From: Bosea sp. F3-2 | GTDB lineage: Bacteria; Pseudomonadota; Alphaproteobacteria; Rhizobiales; Beijerinckiaceae | NCBI RefSeq assembly: GCF_008253865.1 | Contig: NZ_CP042331.1 | Coordinates: 5,359,501-5,423,500, forward strand | Direction of reading: 5' to 3' | DNA length: 64,000 bases | Shown: one piece after another, positions 62,960 through 64,000 of the stretch | Position numbering within the stretch: position 1 is the stretch's first letter | Layout of the letters: every line of letters starts with the position of its first letter | Notes under the pieces: generated by a model | Seen by the model: only the letters and a program-made list of their open reading frames with translations | What the model was told of the DNA's origin: nothing | Databases searched by the model: none | Made by a program: the position numbers and the translations under genes

Positions 62960-64000
62960 CTACTTCACCAGCAGCCAGTCCTCGACCACAAGCGCATCGA
63001 GCCCGCTCGTATAGAACATCAGGATCGCATCCTCCGCCGTGTGCAGGATCGGCTTGCCCATGATGTTGAAGGAGGTGTTGAGGATCACCGGCACGCCCGT
63101 CAGCTCATGGAAGGCCGAGATCAGCGCGTGGTAGCGTGGGTTGCGCTCCGCCGTGACGCTCTGGAGGCGGCCGGTCGCGTCCTCATGGACCACGGCCGGG
63201 ACGCGGTGGCGCACCGCCTCCTTCCAGGTCAGCGTGCGCTCCATATAGGGCGCGTCCTGATAGTTATCGAACCAGTCGGCGGCGTGCTCGGCCAGGATCG
63301 AAGGCGCGAAGGGCCGGAAGGCCTCGCGGTACTTCACCTTGGCGTTGAGGATGTCCTTGGCGTCGGCCGGGCGCGGATCGGCGATGATCGAGCGGTTGCC
63401 GAGCGCGCGCGGCCCGAATTCGGCGCGGCCCTGGACCCAGCCGATCAGCTTGCCCTCGGTGAGGAGCTTGGCCGTGACGGGGGCGATTTCATCAGGAGAG
63501 AGCTTCCGCAGCCGCTTCTCCCAGAGCTGCATGCGCTCGAAAGGCTCGGTCGAGACGCGCGAGCCGAGATAGGGGGTGAGAGGCCCCTTCGGCGCGCGCC
63601 AGTCCGGGTTCGCTTCGGCGTGGCTAAGCCAGGCGGCACCGATGGCATTGCCGTCATCGGCCGGGGCGGAGGGCACGAATACGGTCTCGAAGCCGTGGCG
63701 GCCGGCGATCTTGCCGTTGAAGGAGGAGTTCAGCGCGCAGCCGCCGGCCATGACGAGGTTTTCGCTCGGCACGAGCGCCGCGGTCTCGGCGAGCAGCGCT
63801 TCCATCATCTCGGCGAAGACGTCCTGCCCGCAGCGGGCGAGATCGGCCCAGCCCTGATCGAGCGCATCGGCCGGGCGGCGGGCCAGGATTTTCGCTGCGA
63901 CCGCCTGCACCACATCGGCCTTGGCGAAGGAGAGCTTGTGGCCCTCGATCGTGTAGAGCTTGCGCAGCAGCGCCATCAGCTCCGGGTCGGTCTTGCCGTA
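62960..64000 (-). CDS. Carbamoyltransferase (NodU/CmcH family), C-terminal part
   Basis: 346 codons to the stop at 62960 lie in the window; the gene continues past base 64000, so the N-terminal Kae1-like part is incomplete. The visible part has the kinase-like VMAGGCALNSSFNGK and DDGNAIGAAW blocks and the C-terminal YrdC-like carbamoyltransferase region (FGPRALGNRSIIADPR, KYREAFRPFAPSIL, VILNTSFN). Enzymes of this group put a carbamoyl group on sugars, Nod factors or antibiotics. The natural substrate is unknown; no nodulation genes are present in the window. Confidence 0.92.
   Translation of the reverse strand, partial: YGKTDPELMALLRKLYTIEGHKLSFAKADVVQAVAAKILARRPADALDQGWADLARCGQDVFAEMMEALLAETAALVPSENLVMAGGCALNSSFNGKIAGRHGFETVFVPSAPADDGNAIGAAWLSHAEANPDWRAPKGPLTPYLGSRVSTEPFERMQLWEKRLRKLSPDEIAPVTAKLLTEGKLIGWVQGRAEFGPRALGNRSIIADPRPADAKDILNAKVKYREAFRPFAPSILAEHAADWFDNYQDAPYMERTLTWKEAVRHRVPAVVHEDATGRLQSVTAERNPRYHALISAFHELTGVPVILNTSFNIMGKPILHTAEDAILMFYTSGLDALVVEDWLLVK

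Noticed and set aside
62960..64000. Symbiosis island signature from a NodU-like protein
   Set aside because: NodU-family carbamoyltransferases are widespread; no other nod, nif or fix genes are in the window.

Overview
The window comes from a GC-rich alphaproteobacterium, most likely a member of the Hyphomicrobiales (Rhizobiales) and possibly Bosea-like. Supporting clues are CpdR next to an N-formylglutamate amidohydrolase-like gene, a suhB/MmgR-type small RNA beside an inositol-monophosphatase-family gene, a ROSE thermometer before hsp20, NasS-NasT control of nitrate assimilation, DctB-DctD-DctA with a sigma-54 promoter, and the purL-bolA-monothiol glutaredoxin order. The genus is an inference. 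I see no rRNA, phage, IS element or CRISPR array.

Layout. 1-9.5 kb: a minus-strand nitrate assimilation operon (nrtA, FAD reductase, nasA, nrtB, nrtD, globin, start of nitrite reductase), preceded by its regulators nasT-nasS. The nrtA leader can be read in detail: a -24/-12 promoter, two hexaloop hairpins of the ANTAR-target type, and an intrinsic terminator whose 5' arm overlaps the second hairpin. 9.6-15.2 kb: two small genes, then dctD-dctB divergent from dctA with a palindromic activator site and a sigma-54 promoter. 15.2-25 kb: a decayed gene, a lipoprotein, a DUF2934 protein, an SBF transporter with a divergent LysR gene, a MacA-MacB-OMF efflux operon and an aldehyde dehydrogenase. 25-34.7 kb: a probable catabolic operon (DapA-family lyase, 3-hydroxyanthranilate 3,4-dioxygenase, a complete branched-chain-type ABC importer, a two-domain hydrolase with a possible Rid-like N-terminus, an aspartate-dehydrogenase-like enzyme) with a divergent LysR regulator.

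34.8-42 kb: tRNA-Val, cpdR, N-formylglutamate amidohydrolase, the sRNA, hisN, a lipase, hsp20, a proline-rich secreted protein and threonine aldolase. 42-48.6 kb: glutamate synthase gltB-gltD behind a 0.6-kb leader with strong hairpins. 48.8-64 kb: mostly housekeeping genes (ABC-F ATPase, SGNH protein, lytic transglycosylase, Rnk, galE/galU, methyltransferase, thioesterase, VapBC, purL-bolA-grxD, DUF1272) and the C-terminal part of a carbamoyltransferase.

The genes are linked by nitrogen: nitrate is imported, reduced to ammonium and fixed by GltBD, while DctA supplies C4-dicarboxylates. Palindromic repeats sit between many transcription units, in at least five sequence types. The best candidate for undescribed biology is the 25-33.6 kb operon: it encodes a dioxygenase with every expected active-site residue but lacks, within the window, the usual decarboxylase for its product, and it carries a lyase without the standard DapA motifs and an unusual two-domain hydrolase.
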